A stretch of 64,000 nucleotides of DNA from Proteles cristata cristata (Eukaryota; Chordata; Mammalia; Carnivora; Hyaenidae): contig JAESUZ010004128.1 of the NCBI GenBank assembly GCA_017311185.1, positions 310,001-374,000 of the forward strand, written 5' to 3'. The translations under genes and the position numbers were made by a program. This document shows, piece after piece, positions 1-11,225 of this stretch; position 1 is the first letter of the stretch; each line of letters opens with the position of its first letter. The notes below the pieces were generated by a model. That model was not told where the DNA came from and did no database searches. It worked only from the letters and a program-made list of their open reading frames with translations.

Positions 1-532
1 CATTTTCAAAGATTTTTGGACGTTTAGAACAATAATTGGTTTTAGTCTTTCTAAAAGGTCTTAGACTTTAATACAGAAGTTTTAAAATGGTCCTCTCCAC
101 TGTCATTCAACAAATATAACTTGTATGTCATACCTAAGATTTTTTTTGTATCATCCTTGTTTTCTCTTTGTTTAAAGAGCAAACGTCATTCCAATGCGGA
201 GTTTGGGGGGGTGAGGGGGATTGCAGAAATGTACAAGAGATGGTTCTTAAGTCACCCTTTGGAAGCAAAGGAAATATGAAGAAATGGGTCCCCCTAGTGT
301 TCAGCGTGTGCTACTGCAATATGCGAGCACCATAACTTGTATCCAGCTTCTCAAACTCAAACGTGTACAAAAATTATCTGGGGATCTTGTTAGCAGGCAG
401 ATTCTTATTCAGAAGGTGTGGGGTGAAGACTGAAATTCTGCATTGGTAACAAGCATCCCAGAGGATGCCCATGGTGCTGGTTCGTGGTATTTCAGAGTTT
501 GATGGTGTCTCATTGTGTAAATAGAATCAGAA
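1..532. other. No gene or clear repeat recognised
   Basis: AT-rich intergenic sequence; I see no exon-like protein match or clear mobile element. Confidence 0.5.
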
Positions 533-544
533 AGTTGTAAATAG

Positions 545-577
545 GGGCACCTGGGTAGCTCAGTCAGTTAAGCAGAT
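545..577 (+). mobile_element. 33-bp tail-less SINE head with TSD
   Basis: Only the tRNA-like head of a CAN-SINE (gggcacctgggtagctcagt, cagttaagca). The 12-bp repeat AGTTGTAAATAG lies on both sides (533-544, 578-589). There is no body, CT tract or A tail. Confidence 0.75.
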
Positions 578-589
578 AGTTGTAAATAG

Positions 590-1744
590 ATGTAAAGATC
601 TTTTTAGATGTTAAAAATTCAGAAGTCAAACTCATTTTCCCCTTTTCTACAAGAGGTTCTATGTTAGTTTGTTAGTTTAAATGAACTGGTGCTGTTCAAT
701 TATTCATTCCAAAACAGCTAATGGCCCTACATGAAACTCTTTTAATTACCAACCCTTTTGTGACTACAGCCTCTAAGAACACGTCTACTTACCCCTTTGC
801 CCACGCCTTCCTGTTAAAACAGTGCTAAAAGTAATGTCCCCAGGTTCTATTTTGTCTCCCCCGCAGCTGGCATTGGCTGAATTATAGCAGGTGCCCAGCC
901 TAATGGTCTAGAGAGAGAAACTCGCCAGGTGAGAGAACAAAACGCAGGTGGCACAAAATGTCTCACTTCTGGCCACACGGTTGCAGGGAGGTGCAGCAAA
1001 TAGTGGTCACTATGAGATTCTGCCATGTAAAGAAAAGGGTCTGCGTTGTCGGGAACAGTCTTCCCTGAAGCGATCCACAGACCGTCTTCACAAACATGAG
1101 TGCTCGTGCTTACGGGAACTTCGCCCTGCTCAGCACTTGCTAAGTGATGTGTGTACCTCTTCGGTCATACTCAGCACCTCGGCCAAACGAAGAAGGCACT
1201 ACTGCGCCTGTCATTTGGCCAGGAAGGCTGCTGAGGCCTGGAGCTCTCCTGGGTAAGCAGCTGATTTGGGACACACACCCACGACCACCTCGTTCAAAAC
1301 TCTTGTTTTAAGCCACTTTGCTGCCACGTTTAAGGCTAGCTCACGAGTGCACAACTTCTGGGCTTCTCTGCCTTGGACTGTCTGCGGCTGGATTTCAAGT
1401 ATGTGTGCATCGCATATCATCTCAAGAAGCAAGAGTTTGTCTTCTGTATCCTTAAGATGCTAGCGGGTCCTGTAAATGTCAGTTTTTGAAACTTGGGAGA
1501 GTCAACGTCCACATGGCTCTATAGTAAGAGACTTAAGCGAAAATCAACAACCACTGTTGTTACTTTTACTTTGCTCCCTCCCCTCCTCCTCCCCCTTCCT
1601 TTTTATGGTCACCAGCTACAAGCAATGAAAAACGTGGGCTGGACATGCCTAGACTGAGGTGCCGATTCCTTTAAAATTATAGGTGAACCAGTGTTGGGAG
1701 TAAGTCACTTCAAGCATTTACTGCACTGTGATTAAACTATTCAT
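590..1744. other. Unassigned sequence with a chance 102-codon frame
   Basis: Moderately CpG-containing at 940-1300. The plus-strand frame 948-1256 has no recognisable domain. Confidence 0.5.
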
Positions 1745-1895
1745 TCGTTTAGTTCATCTGTTCCCTTCTACTAGTCTGTGTGTGCCTGGAGGGCAATAAC
1801 TTTGCCTTTCTGATTTTAGCATTCCGGTGCTTGGCATTGAATCTAGTGTGTGAGTACTTTCTATTTGTTGAATATATAAATTCATGAATAATTAA
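1745..1895 (+). mobile_element. Possible L2 3' end
   Basis: ctggagggcaataactttgc, ggtgcttggcattgaa and atttgttgaatatataaa follow the order of a mammalian L2 3' end. Confidence 0.4.
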
Positions 1896-1999
1896 TGATT
1901 CTAATTAATCCAGACCAAAATCAAAGGTAGAAATTCCCTGAGAAATGTTCGCATTGGGTCACTAGGTGGCAGCCTTGCCTAATCTTAGATGGCTAAATG

Positions 2000-2002
<3 letters not shown>

Positions 2003-2069
<67 letters not shown>

Positions 2070-2158
2070 CAGAGAGAGACAGGTGAGAGAGAGAGAGAGA
2101 GACAGAGAGAGAGAGAGACAGAGAGAGAGAGAGACAGAGAGAGAGAGACAGAGAGAGA
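2003..2158 (+). repeat. Compound (GT)n(GA)n(GACA)-type microsatellite
   Basis: (GT)18 at about 2003-2038, then (GA)n broken at intervals by ACAG, to 2158. No SINE body is attached. Confidence 0.95.
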
Positions 2159-2159
2159 T

Positions 2160-2664
2160 TCTGAAAGTCTCCACTTGAAGAAAGAACAATTTAGGGCCAC
2201 TTAGAGCGGTAAAGAGCCTCAGAGTCATTGTTCATTACTTCTGTGGATCCCTCACTCCTTGTTTTCAAAAGAGAAGGCCAACATCTCACTCGTAATAGCT
2301 ATTACATACACATAGCCAAGAGATTGTTAGGTAAATGAGGAAAAAGGCATGGACAACCCACTCATCCCAACATTGAGAACAGACACCAGCTTATTCTCCC
2401 AACTTCCAACAATATCCAGCAGCATCTAATGCTTTCTCTGGAATTCTTCCTTTTCTTCTTCAGTCAATAAATGAAATTACAGAGATATCCCAAATGACAT
2501 TCACAAATGAGAAACAGTAAGTGTACATTAGGCTCAACCCCCCACGCAAATCTCCTCAGGAGTCAGTTTTGTTCCCTTTGATGTGACTCTAGAGGGAAAG
2601 CAGGCTCGGTGCTGGGATCACTGGGCTGTGCCCTCATTCTCATCCGATGTGACTCCTGTGCAAA
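2160..2664. other. Unassigned intergenic sequence
   Basis: No gene seen. Confidence 0.5.
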
Positions 2665-2750
2665 GCAGAGCTCATTCCTATCTCTCCCTTAAGCAGCCTC
2701 TGTGTCTGTGAAACAAGAACGATAATCATGACCTACTTCCAGGGCACCTC
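2665..2750 (-). mobile_element. Possible MIR fragment, antisense
   Basis: gaaacaagaacgataatcat plus gacctacttccagggc resembles the reverse-complement MIR core. Confidence 0.35.
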
Positions 2751-3024
2751 CTACCTGAGGAACCGTCCCTGCCTGCCCACCGGAGAGGCAATAAAAAGAG
2801 ACCCACCTCCCCCAAGAACTTTCCTGGACCAGAGTCATCCATTATGCTTAAGATAAACAACCTAGTACATTCTAACACCTACTACATTATAAATCTTTGG
2901 TCCTTGAGACGTATGGCCTTGTGTTATAAAGTCATCTTTGAGTGATAACTTAATGTTGACAGAACTTTGGAGGCAGAAAAACAAAAGACCCATAATCTTC
3001 TGGTTGATATAAGAAGGCATTGCT

Positions 3025-3255
3025 GGGGTGCCTGGGTGGCTCCGTCAGTTGAGCATCCGACTTCAGCTCAGGTCATGATCTCACAGCTCGTGGGTCTGAG
3101 CCCTGCATCAGGCTCTGTGCTGACAGCTAGCTCAGAGCCTGGAGGCTGTTTCAGATTCTGTGTCTCCCTCTCTCTTTGATCCTCCCCTGCTCACTTGGTC
3201 TCTCTCTGTCTCTCAAAAAAAAATTTAAAAAAATTTTTTTTAAAATAATAATAAA
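3025..3255 (+). mobile_element. CAN-SINE
   Basis: Full head, body and A/T-rich tail; 14-bp TSD AAGAAGGCATTGCT at 3011-3024 and 3256-3269. Confidence 0.93.
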
Positions 3256-3448
3256 AAGAAGGCATTGCTAAGAAAAGTTTTAAGACTTGTAGGAAGTACA
3301 CAAGAAAAAGTGTAGAATTCTTACACTTTCACAGCCTGGCTGCAATTTTCTGGTATTACATGTAGTGTGTCTACTACTATCATTGTATTTTAAACACATT
3401 TTACACTGAAAAATGTCTTGATTTTAAAATATTCTTAAAGTACGTGGT

Positions 3449-3537
3449 ACCTGGCTGGCTCAGTCAGTAAAGCATGTGATTCTTGATCTCCAGGTCGTGA
3501 GTTCAAGCCCCAAGCTGGGCACAGAGGTTACTTTAAA
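3449..3537 (+). mobile_element. Short, older CAN-SINE variant
   Basis: tacctggctggctcagtcag, tcttgatctccaggtcgtga, acagaggttactttaaaa: the short subfamily that lacks the CT tract. Confidence 0.75.
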
Positions 3538-4542
3538 AATGTATTTATTTTTACAGTAATAAAGGTATTTTTGCCACATGCAGAGCAAATTACTAACTCA
3601 GAAATGAATAAGAGACACTAATACCGACCTTACAGAAATAAAAAGGATTATAAGAGAACACTAAACAATAGCGTGCCAACTAATTAATCTAGATGAAATG
3701 GATGAACAGCTAGAAAGACATAAACTACCAAAATGAATTCAAAAAGAAGAGAATATTCGACAAGATGTCTAACAAGAGACTGAATGAATAACTTTTTAAA
3801 AATTCCCAATAAATAGTTCATTAATTTAACTTAATTACTTAATTTAATTTAACAACTTCCCACAAAGAAAAGCCCAGGATCAGATGACTTCTCTAGTGAA
3901 TTCTACCAAAGATTTTTTTGAATGTTTATTTACTTGTTTTTGAGAGAGAGAGAGGGAGAGAGAATCCCAAGCAGGCTTCATGCTGTCAGTGCAGAGCCTG
4001 ATGTAGGCCTTAAACCAACAAGGTATGAGATCAGGACCTGAGCCAAAGCCAAGAGTCACATGCTTAACTGAGTGAGCCACCCAGGTGCCCCCCTACCAAA
4101 GATTTAAAGAAGAATTAACACCAATTCTTCACAATTTCCTTAAAAACCAAAAATAAAAACAAAACAAAATGACAACAAAAAAGCAGGAGAGAATACTTCC
4201 AGATCATTCCATTTGCCCAGTATTAATTACACTAATACTAAACCAAATCAAGACATCAAGGATAGAAGCTAGACTCAAAATGCTATAAACTGTATGATTC
4301 CATCTATAGGAAATTCTAGAAAAGGCAATGCTACAGGGACAGAAATCAGATCACTGGCTGCTAGGATTTGGGTGAAGAGATGGATTACAAAAGAACAAGG
4401 GGCAACTGTAGAGGTAACATAACTGTCCTGACTGTGGTGGTGGTGGTGGTAGGACTATATGAACATGTTACAACTCAGCTCTACACCCAAACACCTTTGC
4501 TACACGTAGATCACACCTCCGTGAACCTGCCCCTTTAAAAAC
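3537..4542 (+). mobile_element. Ancient L1 fragment
   Basis: Degenerate ORF2-like text (ccaactaattaatctagatg; aaagcccaggatcagatgac) and then 3' UTR-like sequence to about 4540, interrupted by a SINE at 3916-4091. Subfamily not assigned. Confidence 0.6.
3916..4091 (-). mobile_element. CAN-SINE in ancient L1
   Basis: T/GA-rich left end, head at the right (ccacccaggtgccc); TSD CTACCAAAGATTT at 3903-3915 and 4093-4105. Confidence 0.92.
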
Positions 4543-4552
4543 GGAGGTATCG

Positions 4553-4677
4553 CACACTGACAGTGCAGAGCCTGTTTGGGATTCTCTCTCTCCCTCTCTC
4601 TCTGCCCCTGCCCTACTCGCTCTGGCTCTCTCTCTCTCAAAATAAATAGATAAATGATATTAAATAAAAATTAAAAA
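4553..4677 (+). mobile_element. 5'-truncated CAN-SINE
   Basis: Begins in the body (cacactgacagtgcagagcc) with no head, CT tract and tail present; TSD GGAGGTATCG at 4543-4552 and 4678-4687. Confidence 0.88.
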
Positions 4678-4687
4678 GGAGGTATCG

Positions 4688-5129
4688 AGGCCCAGGCCTT
4701 AGCCAAGGAAGCAGAGCCTCTTTGGAGAGAGGATGGGATGGATCGTCTTTACCACAAAACGGGGTTGCAGTGGAAAGGATCTGCCGGAAGATCAACAAAC
4801 GTGGGAGTCGTAGGGAAGAGGAGAAAGGCAAACCACATGTACGAGGCTGTGAAGTTACAGGACCAGAACTCTGAAGATCACGGTCAGCTCCTACTGACCT
4901 CTTCCCTTACGAAATTTGAATTCCTTTTTTGCAAAGGGATTTTACTTTACATCTGGACTTACAAGAACTAGCAAGCTCGTGGGTACCTTTATGATTGATT
5001 TAGAGCAGGGCACACTGCCCAGCCTCCTCAAAAAAAGCACACACTGAAAGGTTAGGATTAGTACGGGACATTTTATACTGACCTGATCACCTTGTTGAAG
5101 GGCACATTTCGGAGTGTATTTCCCCTTTT
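4688..5129. other. Unassigned sequence before the retroviral remnant
   Basis: Could include more degraded retroviral sequence, but nothing specific is recognised. Confidence 0.4.
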
Positions 5130-5943
5130 ATATATACTCTGTTGGGAGCCATTCTGAGCCCACTAGTCAAGAAAACTCCTGGTGAGGTTAAAGTAAGTTT
5201 GCACGGTCTCTTGCCAATCAGATGATGACCGATATCCACCCCCACTCAATTATTTCTGCTTGAGCACCGACCCCTAAGGTACCTTGTTGATCAATATCGG
5301 GAGTGACTCGTCCCCTTATTCCGGCCCTGGTATGATGATTGCACCTTGTGAAGGAACTTACTGTGGGAACTTCTTCTTTGATTATGGGAACAGACATCAT
5401 GTCTCTGGCAGGTCCTGTTTCCTTACATACTTTCCCTTGAACTATGAACGGGCTAATGACCCTTACTCATAAAAGATTGACCTTTACACGTACAATGCTG
5501 TTTCTACCATTGTATTTGTCCAGGATATTCATACAGCTCAACATGTAAATCATCTAACCAAAAATGTCTCTCAGGCCCTAGCTATTCAAGAAATCATAAA
5601 ACTAGACACAAAGGTAAATGCACTCGAAGAGGCTATTCTACATATTGGAAATGAGCTAAACTCTTTATTTTTTTTAAAAATGTTTTATTTATTTCTAGGA
5701 GAGAGAGAGAGACAGCGCGAGCATGGGAGGGTCAGAGAGAGAGGGAGTCACAGACTCCAAAACAGGCTCCAGGCTCTGAGCTGGCAGTCAGCACAGAGCC
5801 CGACGCGGGGCTCAAACCCACGAACTGCGAGATCATGACCTAAGCGAAAGTTGGACGCTTAACCAACTAAGCCACCCAGGCGCCCCTGAGCTAAACTCTT
5901 TAAAGGTATGGTTGGCTCTCTGGTGCCATAAAGAATATAACTG
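5130..5943 (+). pseudogene. Endogenous retrovirus env remnant, broken by a SINE
   Basis: The plus strand keeps stretches of open frame (5284-5469, then about 5510-5667 and 5903-5940). The second reads as a helical heptad-like region with alternating hydrophobic residues of the kind found in a retroviral transmembrane subunit. The piece is interrupted by a stop near 5470, a SINE at 5668-5886, and a stop just before the LTR-like segment. No gag or pol was found. The class is an inference; a class II (betaretrovirus-like) origin seems most likely. Incapable of making an envelope protein. Confidence 0.5.
5668..5886 (-). mobile_element. CAN-SINE inside the retroviral env remnant
   Basis: Full-length copy; 16-bp perfect TSD TGAGCTAAACTCTTTA at 5652-5667 and 5887-5902. 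Removing it restores continuity of the surrounding relic. Confidence 0.95.
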
Positions 5944-6478
5944 AAAAATCAAGCCTTGCCCAGAGACAAAGAGCCTAACTTAGAGAGAAGGAACAGATAA
6001 GGGCAGGACATAAGTTACTACATACACCTTTGCTAACTGACGGCGTATAGCAACCCTTTCCCTAAGGCCTACATTGCACAAACACCTTCCCTTATCCTGG
6101 CAGCTGTGAGGAGGATGGATAAGAGTAGCTACAAACCTATGGCTTAATCTTAGTGTTATTAAAATGTGAACACTCTGTTATTTTCTAAGTTACCCAACCT
6201 CACTGTAATTGGGGCCATTCTGCAAGAAGACTTCTGTAAAACCTGTTTCTGTACATTTTCCAAAAACATCTTATCACAGACAGCCATCCATTGTATAATT
6301 TCCATTTTCTGATGCCATGTTAACATTTGACCTATAAATAAAGACACCGAAACCGACAGGACAGAGACACCTGCCTTGTGATCAGAAAGGATCTCGGGGC
6401 TCTCTCCCTCCCTCCCTCGCCAACACCGTCCATCCTTCAGGGACCCCTGGGCCTGCTGGAGCCAGACTCTGGCAATAC
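5944..6478 (+). mobile_element. Probable 3' LTR of the broken endogenous retrovirus
   Basis: It follows the env-like remnant directly. It contains a TATAAATAAA element at 6333-6342, which could serve as TATA box or polyadenylation signal, followed by a CT-rich stretch and an end near ctggcaat. Borders are approximate, and no matching 5' LTR is in the window. Confidence 0.45.
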
Positions 6479-6514
6479 TCTACTCTCTACTCCATACCAA
6501 TTCTGAAGAAAATG

Positions 6515-6592
6515 CACTTCGTTTTCCCCGCCTGTAAAATGGAAAATACACTGACCTCGCAGGGCACTTGTGAGAGTTTCTGGCTCTTGTTG
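6515..6592 (-). mobile_element. MIR SINE fragment, antisense
   Basis: cctgtaaaatggaaaataca followed by cagggcacttgtgagag is the MIR core in reverse complement. Confidence 0.55.
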
Positions 6593-7046
6593 ATCTAAGT
6601 TCATAGTGAGTTGTCAGAATAATTTTTGTACGGTCAGAAGAAATCTCGAAATATTATGTTACCTTTTGGTTTCTTGTATCTTACAAATTTTAATGCTACT
6701 AATCTAAGTTTTATTTAAGTTTTAATTTCTCTCTCAAAAAACAAAAAGAAAAAATATATACAGAAAAACAAAAAAAAGAAAATTACAGACCCAAATCTTA
6801 ATTGATTAACTTTTTTTCTTCCCTTTTTCTATAGTTTCCAGATTTTTTAAATATATATAGAATTTGTAGGATTGATATCATAGCTATTTAAACTTTTTAA
6901 ACTTTTTCTCAATTTCCCAGATAGGTAGATGGCTTTTATAAATTAATGGCAGAGCAAATCAGTGACTAAGTCACTGAAATTCAACGTAATCCTCCTGGTT
7001 CTGGGTCTAATTCCTACCATGCTCTCTCTTTAAAATGTACTTTTTT

Positions 7047-7250
7047 GGGGCACCTGGGTGGCTCAGTCAGCTGAGTGTCTGACTTCTGTTCAGGTCATGA
7101 TCTCACGGTTCGTGGGTTCGAGCCCCACATCGGGCTCTGTGCTGACAGCTCAGGGCCTGGAGCCTGTTTCAGAGCCTGTGCCTCCCTCTCTGCCCCTTCC
7201 CTGCTCATGCTCAGTCTTCCTCTCTAAAATAAATAAATGTTAAAAAATAA
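7047..7250 (+). mobile_element. CAN-SINE
   Basis: Head ggggcacctgggtggctcag, body and A-rich tail; imperfect TSD (aaatgtac / aagtgtac). Confidence 0.9.
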
Positions 7251-7429
7251 AAAATAAATGAAGTGTACCTTTCCAGCGAGGCCTGATACAAATAAGGAAG
7301 TGTAGCATGCTTCCCTTTTCATTAAAAAGGTACTGATTATATATGAAAATCTTCAGAAGCAAAGAAGTAACATCTGTAGAATGGCTACCGCAGAGGGGAG
7401 GTAAAAGAGGCTTAATCCACTAACACAGG

Positions 7430-7605
7430 CACGTCTGTGCCACGCACTGTGCTAGCACTCGGTATAAGTAGTGACCCTTCCAATCCTCCTCGCAACCGTG
7501 TGTTAGGGTCTATCATTAGCCCCCATTTTTCGTGGGAAACCGAGGCATGAGAGGTTCAACAGTAGTCACAAGGCTGCTACTGGGATCTGAGCCCAAGTAA
7601 AGCAC
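7430..7605 (+). mobile_element. MIR SINE fragment
   Basis: cactgtgctagcactcggta, ccaatcctcctcgcaacc, gaaaccgaggcatgagaggt, cacaaggctgctactgggat: MIR order in forward orientation. Confidence 0.8.
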
Positions 7606-7959
7606 CGCTGGTGGCCTGCATACCCGCCCTCTGAGCCCAGAACCTCCCCACAGGTGACCCCGCTGAGTCCCCAGGCAGAAAGAGGGGGGTTATGTCCCCT
7701 CTTCACACCTCAGACTACGGAATGCATAGGTCAGGCTGTGGTGGGAGCCGGGATTGCAGGCCGGGTCTGTCACGGGGACTTCTGCTCCCACATTTGTGTG
7801 ACTCTCCAGCAAAACATGTAGACACAGCCATTCTGGGATTCCTATGAACATGAGTTTCATTCCCGGGCACTGAGTTGGGTTACTCTGCTATTTACCTGAC
7901 ATTCTCTTGACTATTCCAGAGCTGCTCCATTTTCTGATAAATAAAGAGTAACATTTTTG

Positions 7960-8195
7960 GGGAGTGTCTGGGTGGCTCAGTCAGTTGAGCGTTTAACTTT
8001 AGGTCATGATCTCACAATTTGTGGGTTCGAGCCCTGCGTTGGGCTTTGTGCTAACAGCTCAGAGCCTGGAACCTGCTTTAGATTCTGTGTCTGCCTCTCT
8101 CTCTCTCTCTGCCCCTCCCATGCTTGTGCTCTGTCTCTCTGTCTCTGTCTCTGTCTCTCTCAAAAACAAACATAAAAAAGAAAATTTTTTTTAAA
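7960..8195 (+). mobile_element. CAN-SINE
   Basis: Head ggggagtgtctgggtggctc, long CT tract and A-rich tail; diverged TSD agagtaacattt / agagtaatattt. Confidence 0.9.
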
Positions 8196-8226
8196 AGAGT
8201 AATATTTTTTTAGGAAAAAAAAAAGT

Positions 8227-8440
8227 GGGCACCCAGGTGGCTCAGTCAGTCAAGCAGGTGCCTCTCGATTTCAGTTCAGGTCATGGTCTCATAGTTGGCA
8301 GGATCGAGCCCCGCACCAGGCTCTGAGGTCCGTGTGGACCCTGCCTAGGACTCTCTCTCTGCCTCTCTCTGCCCCTCCCCTGCTTGTACACGTGTGCATG
8401 CCCTCTCTCTCTCCAAATAAACATTAAAAAAAAAAAAAGA
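8227..8440 (+). mobile_element. CAN-SINE
   Basis: Second copy in the same orientation directly after the previous one (gggcacccaggtggctcagt), tail (A)12 at about 8428. Confidence 0.88.
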
Positions 8441-8680
8441 TAACAAGAAAATAAACCCAGGAACTCGATGAAAAGGAAATTCATGGTAATTATTTCTGAG
8501 GTATTTAAAAGAAATCATTTTTGCTGCATAGCAGCTCAAACTTGTCTCTAGTTCTTGCACACAAATAGGCCACCACACACACTGAAAACAGGCTGAAGCT
8601 GCCTTACACCAGGTAAGGATTTCAATCTAGACTGAAAGCTTCTTGCTTTTCTCCGGACGATCCCCAAATGACTCAGTTTT

Positions 8681-8905
8681 GTTTTGTTTTGTTTTTAAAT
8701 ATTTTTATTTATTTCTAGGAGAGAGAGAGAGACAGCGTGAGCAGGGGAGGGTCAGAGAGAGAGGGAGACACAGACTCTGAAATAGGCTTCAGGCTCTGAG
8801 CTGGCAGTCAGCACAGAGCCCGACGCGGGGCTCGAACCCACGAACCGCAAGATCATGACCTCAGCCAAAGTCGGATGCTCAACCGACTAAGCCACCCATG
8901 CGTCC
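8681..8905 (-). mobile_element. CAN-SINE
   Basis: Full length; 19-bp perfect TSD (CCCCAAATGACTCAGTTTT) at 8662-8680 and 8906-8924. Confidence 0.95.
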
Positions 8906-9060
8906 CCCCAAATGACTCAGTTTTAACAGGATACATGTACCATCTGCCGCTGTGCTCTCCCACGAACCCTGTACACAATCAGCACCTTGGACTCCAGCGC
9001 CACTGTATTATTAAAATAAACGTGTGTCTCCCTGCTATACAGCAATTTAAGAATCGCCTG

Positions 9061-9275
9061 ATGGGGCGCCTGGGGGAGGGGATCAGTCGGTTGAGCGACC
9101 GACTTCGGCTCAGGTCATGATCTCAGGTTCGTGGGTTCGAGCCCCGCGTCCGGCTCTGTGCTGACAGCTCAGAGCCTGGAGCCTGTTTCAGATTCTGTGT
9201 CTCCCTCTCTCTCTGCCCCTCCCCCGCTCACGCGGTCTCTCTTTCTTTCAAAAATAAATTAATAAGCATAAAAAA
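9061..9275 (+). mobile_element. CAN-SINE
   Basis: Head with a small GA-rich change (cctgggggaggggatcagtc); TSD AAGAATCGCCTG at 9049-9060 and 9276-9287. Confidence 0.94.
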
Positions 9276-9287
9276 AAGAATCGCCTG

Positions 9288-10929
9288 TTTTATAAACAGA
9301 ATGGACAGACCCTGTGGAACGTGCCTGTTCGGGCGGAGACTTATCTGCACGATGACAGCAGCGAGGCCAGGATACAGCTGCCTGTGACTAAGCCCAGGCC
9401 CCCGAATAAGCACCGTCCGGCATTACTTCAGCAGACATCTGTTTCCTGTTTTCGGTCTTCCTTCTGTCGCTCTATCCCCACTTCCCTTCACCTGCCGGCC
9501 ACCTAAGACAGCCACCATTAAGTGCTGTGTTTGCCCGGCTCCTTTCCCAGCTTTAACTCCGGGTGACTCAGTGCTCGTGCACGCGGGGGGTGGGGTGGGG
9601 GGGCCTAAGGGCCCTCCCAAGGGCATTCTGGGCTTTTCCCCCAGGGGAATCCACCTTGACATGACCAACTTCTCCCTCGTTTCCAATTATGCACTTTTCC
9701 TGTGGAGGCAACGCTGGCCCCTCCATGGGGACCATCGTGAACTGAATCACAAAAGAAAGCCCTCCAGCAGCACAAAGAAATCGAGGCGCTAACATGCCTC
9801 CAGCGGTATCCCCAGGCTCCGGTCCACAAAAAAACGGTACCTCTTGGGTTTGTTTCCACAGTTCACACCCGGATACAGAACGGGATGCGTTCAAAGTTAA
9901 GGAAATTCATTTCCAAGCAAAACAAGTGGAGGTCAAACAAGCGTTTCTCAGGCAACATCGCCATGGTAACAGAGCAGAAACTTCAGAGGTCATGTTACAC
10001 AACTCCGAGATTAAGTGTCACTGCATTTCACAGTTAAGAAACGTGAGGTGACTCCTCAGAGAACCCTAGTTCACAGGATTTAAGACTAAAAGTGTAAAGT
10101 TTAAATACTCTGACGGAAAGTCCGCGGAAAAAGGTGTCTTTGATATACATTAGATGTAATAAGCAAGGTCAGACCAGTGCAACAATCAATCCCTTTCTGA
10201 CCAAAAAAAAAAGACACTAAACAGTGGTTTATAGTTATCTCTGGGAAATGGGTCAGGGACAGGCAGCAATAAGAAAATCAGGACTTTTACTTTTTATACT
10301 TCGATATTACATCCTTTCAAAATAACTATGAAGTACTTTTATAACGCTAGAAAGTTTTGAGGGGCCTTTTCCCAGCAGTGATTTAGAAAAAAAAAATGTA
10401 TTCAACTCAACCTTTAGGGACTCACTGTAATCATTAAAAAAAAAAAAACCATTTTCTTTGTACCTTGGTATTCTTCTTTGCAGCCTATCACCTCTCTTTC
10501 TCCATACATTCCATACATTACATTCAAATACAACTGTCTAGATACTTAACATGGTAGATGTTAAGATGGTTTTATGGTCAAAATGTCTAGGAAAAGCAGG
10601 CACAGGATTCCATGGACGCTTCAATGTTCTTTGTCATCCCTCCTCGGAAGGCATTTTGCCCACCCCGATTGATGAATTCATCAACGTACTGACTCAGTAT
10701 AACTCACTGAACTCAACATTCCAGAACGGTGAATGTACTGGTAAACAACGAATTTAAGAGCTCTGCACCTCTTATGCAATGAAAGTCTGTTAACCTCGGA
10801 GTTGAGGTCTGGTCACCAGCAAAACAGGTGTCAACTCCCTGCTGGTGACCCAACGTCCAACTCTTAGTCACCCATCCTAAAGCAATTCTTTGGCTAAAAA
10901 CTAAGCTACCAAAGTACAAACCTCAGGCT
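9288..10929. other. Unassigned sequence
   Basis: No clear repeat or exon. Overlapping frames at 9423-9894 on both strands lack any family signature. Confidence 0.5.
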
Positions 10930-11225
10930 CTCGCCGGAGAGAACCGTACCCAAGTCCTAGCCAATGGGATTTACGCGTAGCTTTGCGGGGCGGCTGCCAG
11001 GAATCCTTCTCCGGAAAAGCTGGCTCTTACTGCTCCCTGCTTGGATCATGAAGATGCCCGTCTCACTCCGGGGATGGGGGAGCTAAGCAGGGAGAAGCCA
11101 TGGACTTTGAGACTGTGCCAGAGAGCTGGCACTCAGCCCTGCAATGGTCTCAGCGCTTCTGGGGGGAAAAAAGTAAATAAATAAACTTTATTTCACTGAA
11201 GCCACTGTGATTTGCAGTTCTGATC
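10930..11225 (+). mobile_element. Possible old LTR-like repeat
   Basis: gtcctagccaatgggattta followed by an AATAAACTTTATTTCACTGAAGCCACTG end resembles the 3' end of old mammalian LTRs. No partner or clear border; low certainty. Confidence 0.3.

Noticed and set aside
948..1256. 102-codon plus-strand frame
   Set aside because: No recognisable family, no splice context and no supporting repeat or promoter; a frame of this length is expected by chance.
2003..2158. CRISPR-like or regulated repeat array
   Set aside because: Simple dinucleotide repeat with no spacers; the window is vertebrate nuclear DNA.
1962..2228. Ser/Leu- and Arg/Glu-repeat frames
   Set aside because: Translations of the GT/GA microsatellite.
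9423..9894. Overlapping frames of 87-108 codons on both strands
   Set aside because: Mutually overlapping with no protein signature; moderately GC-rich intergenic sequence.
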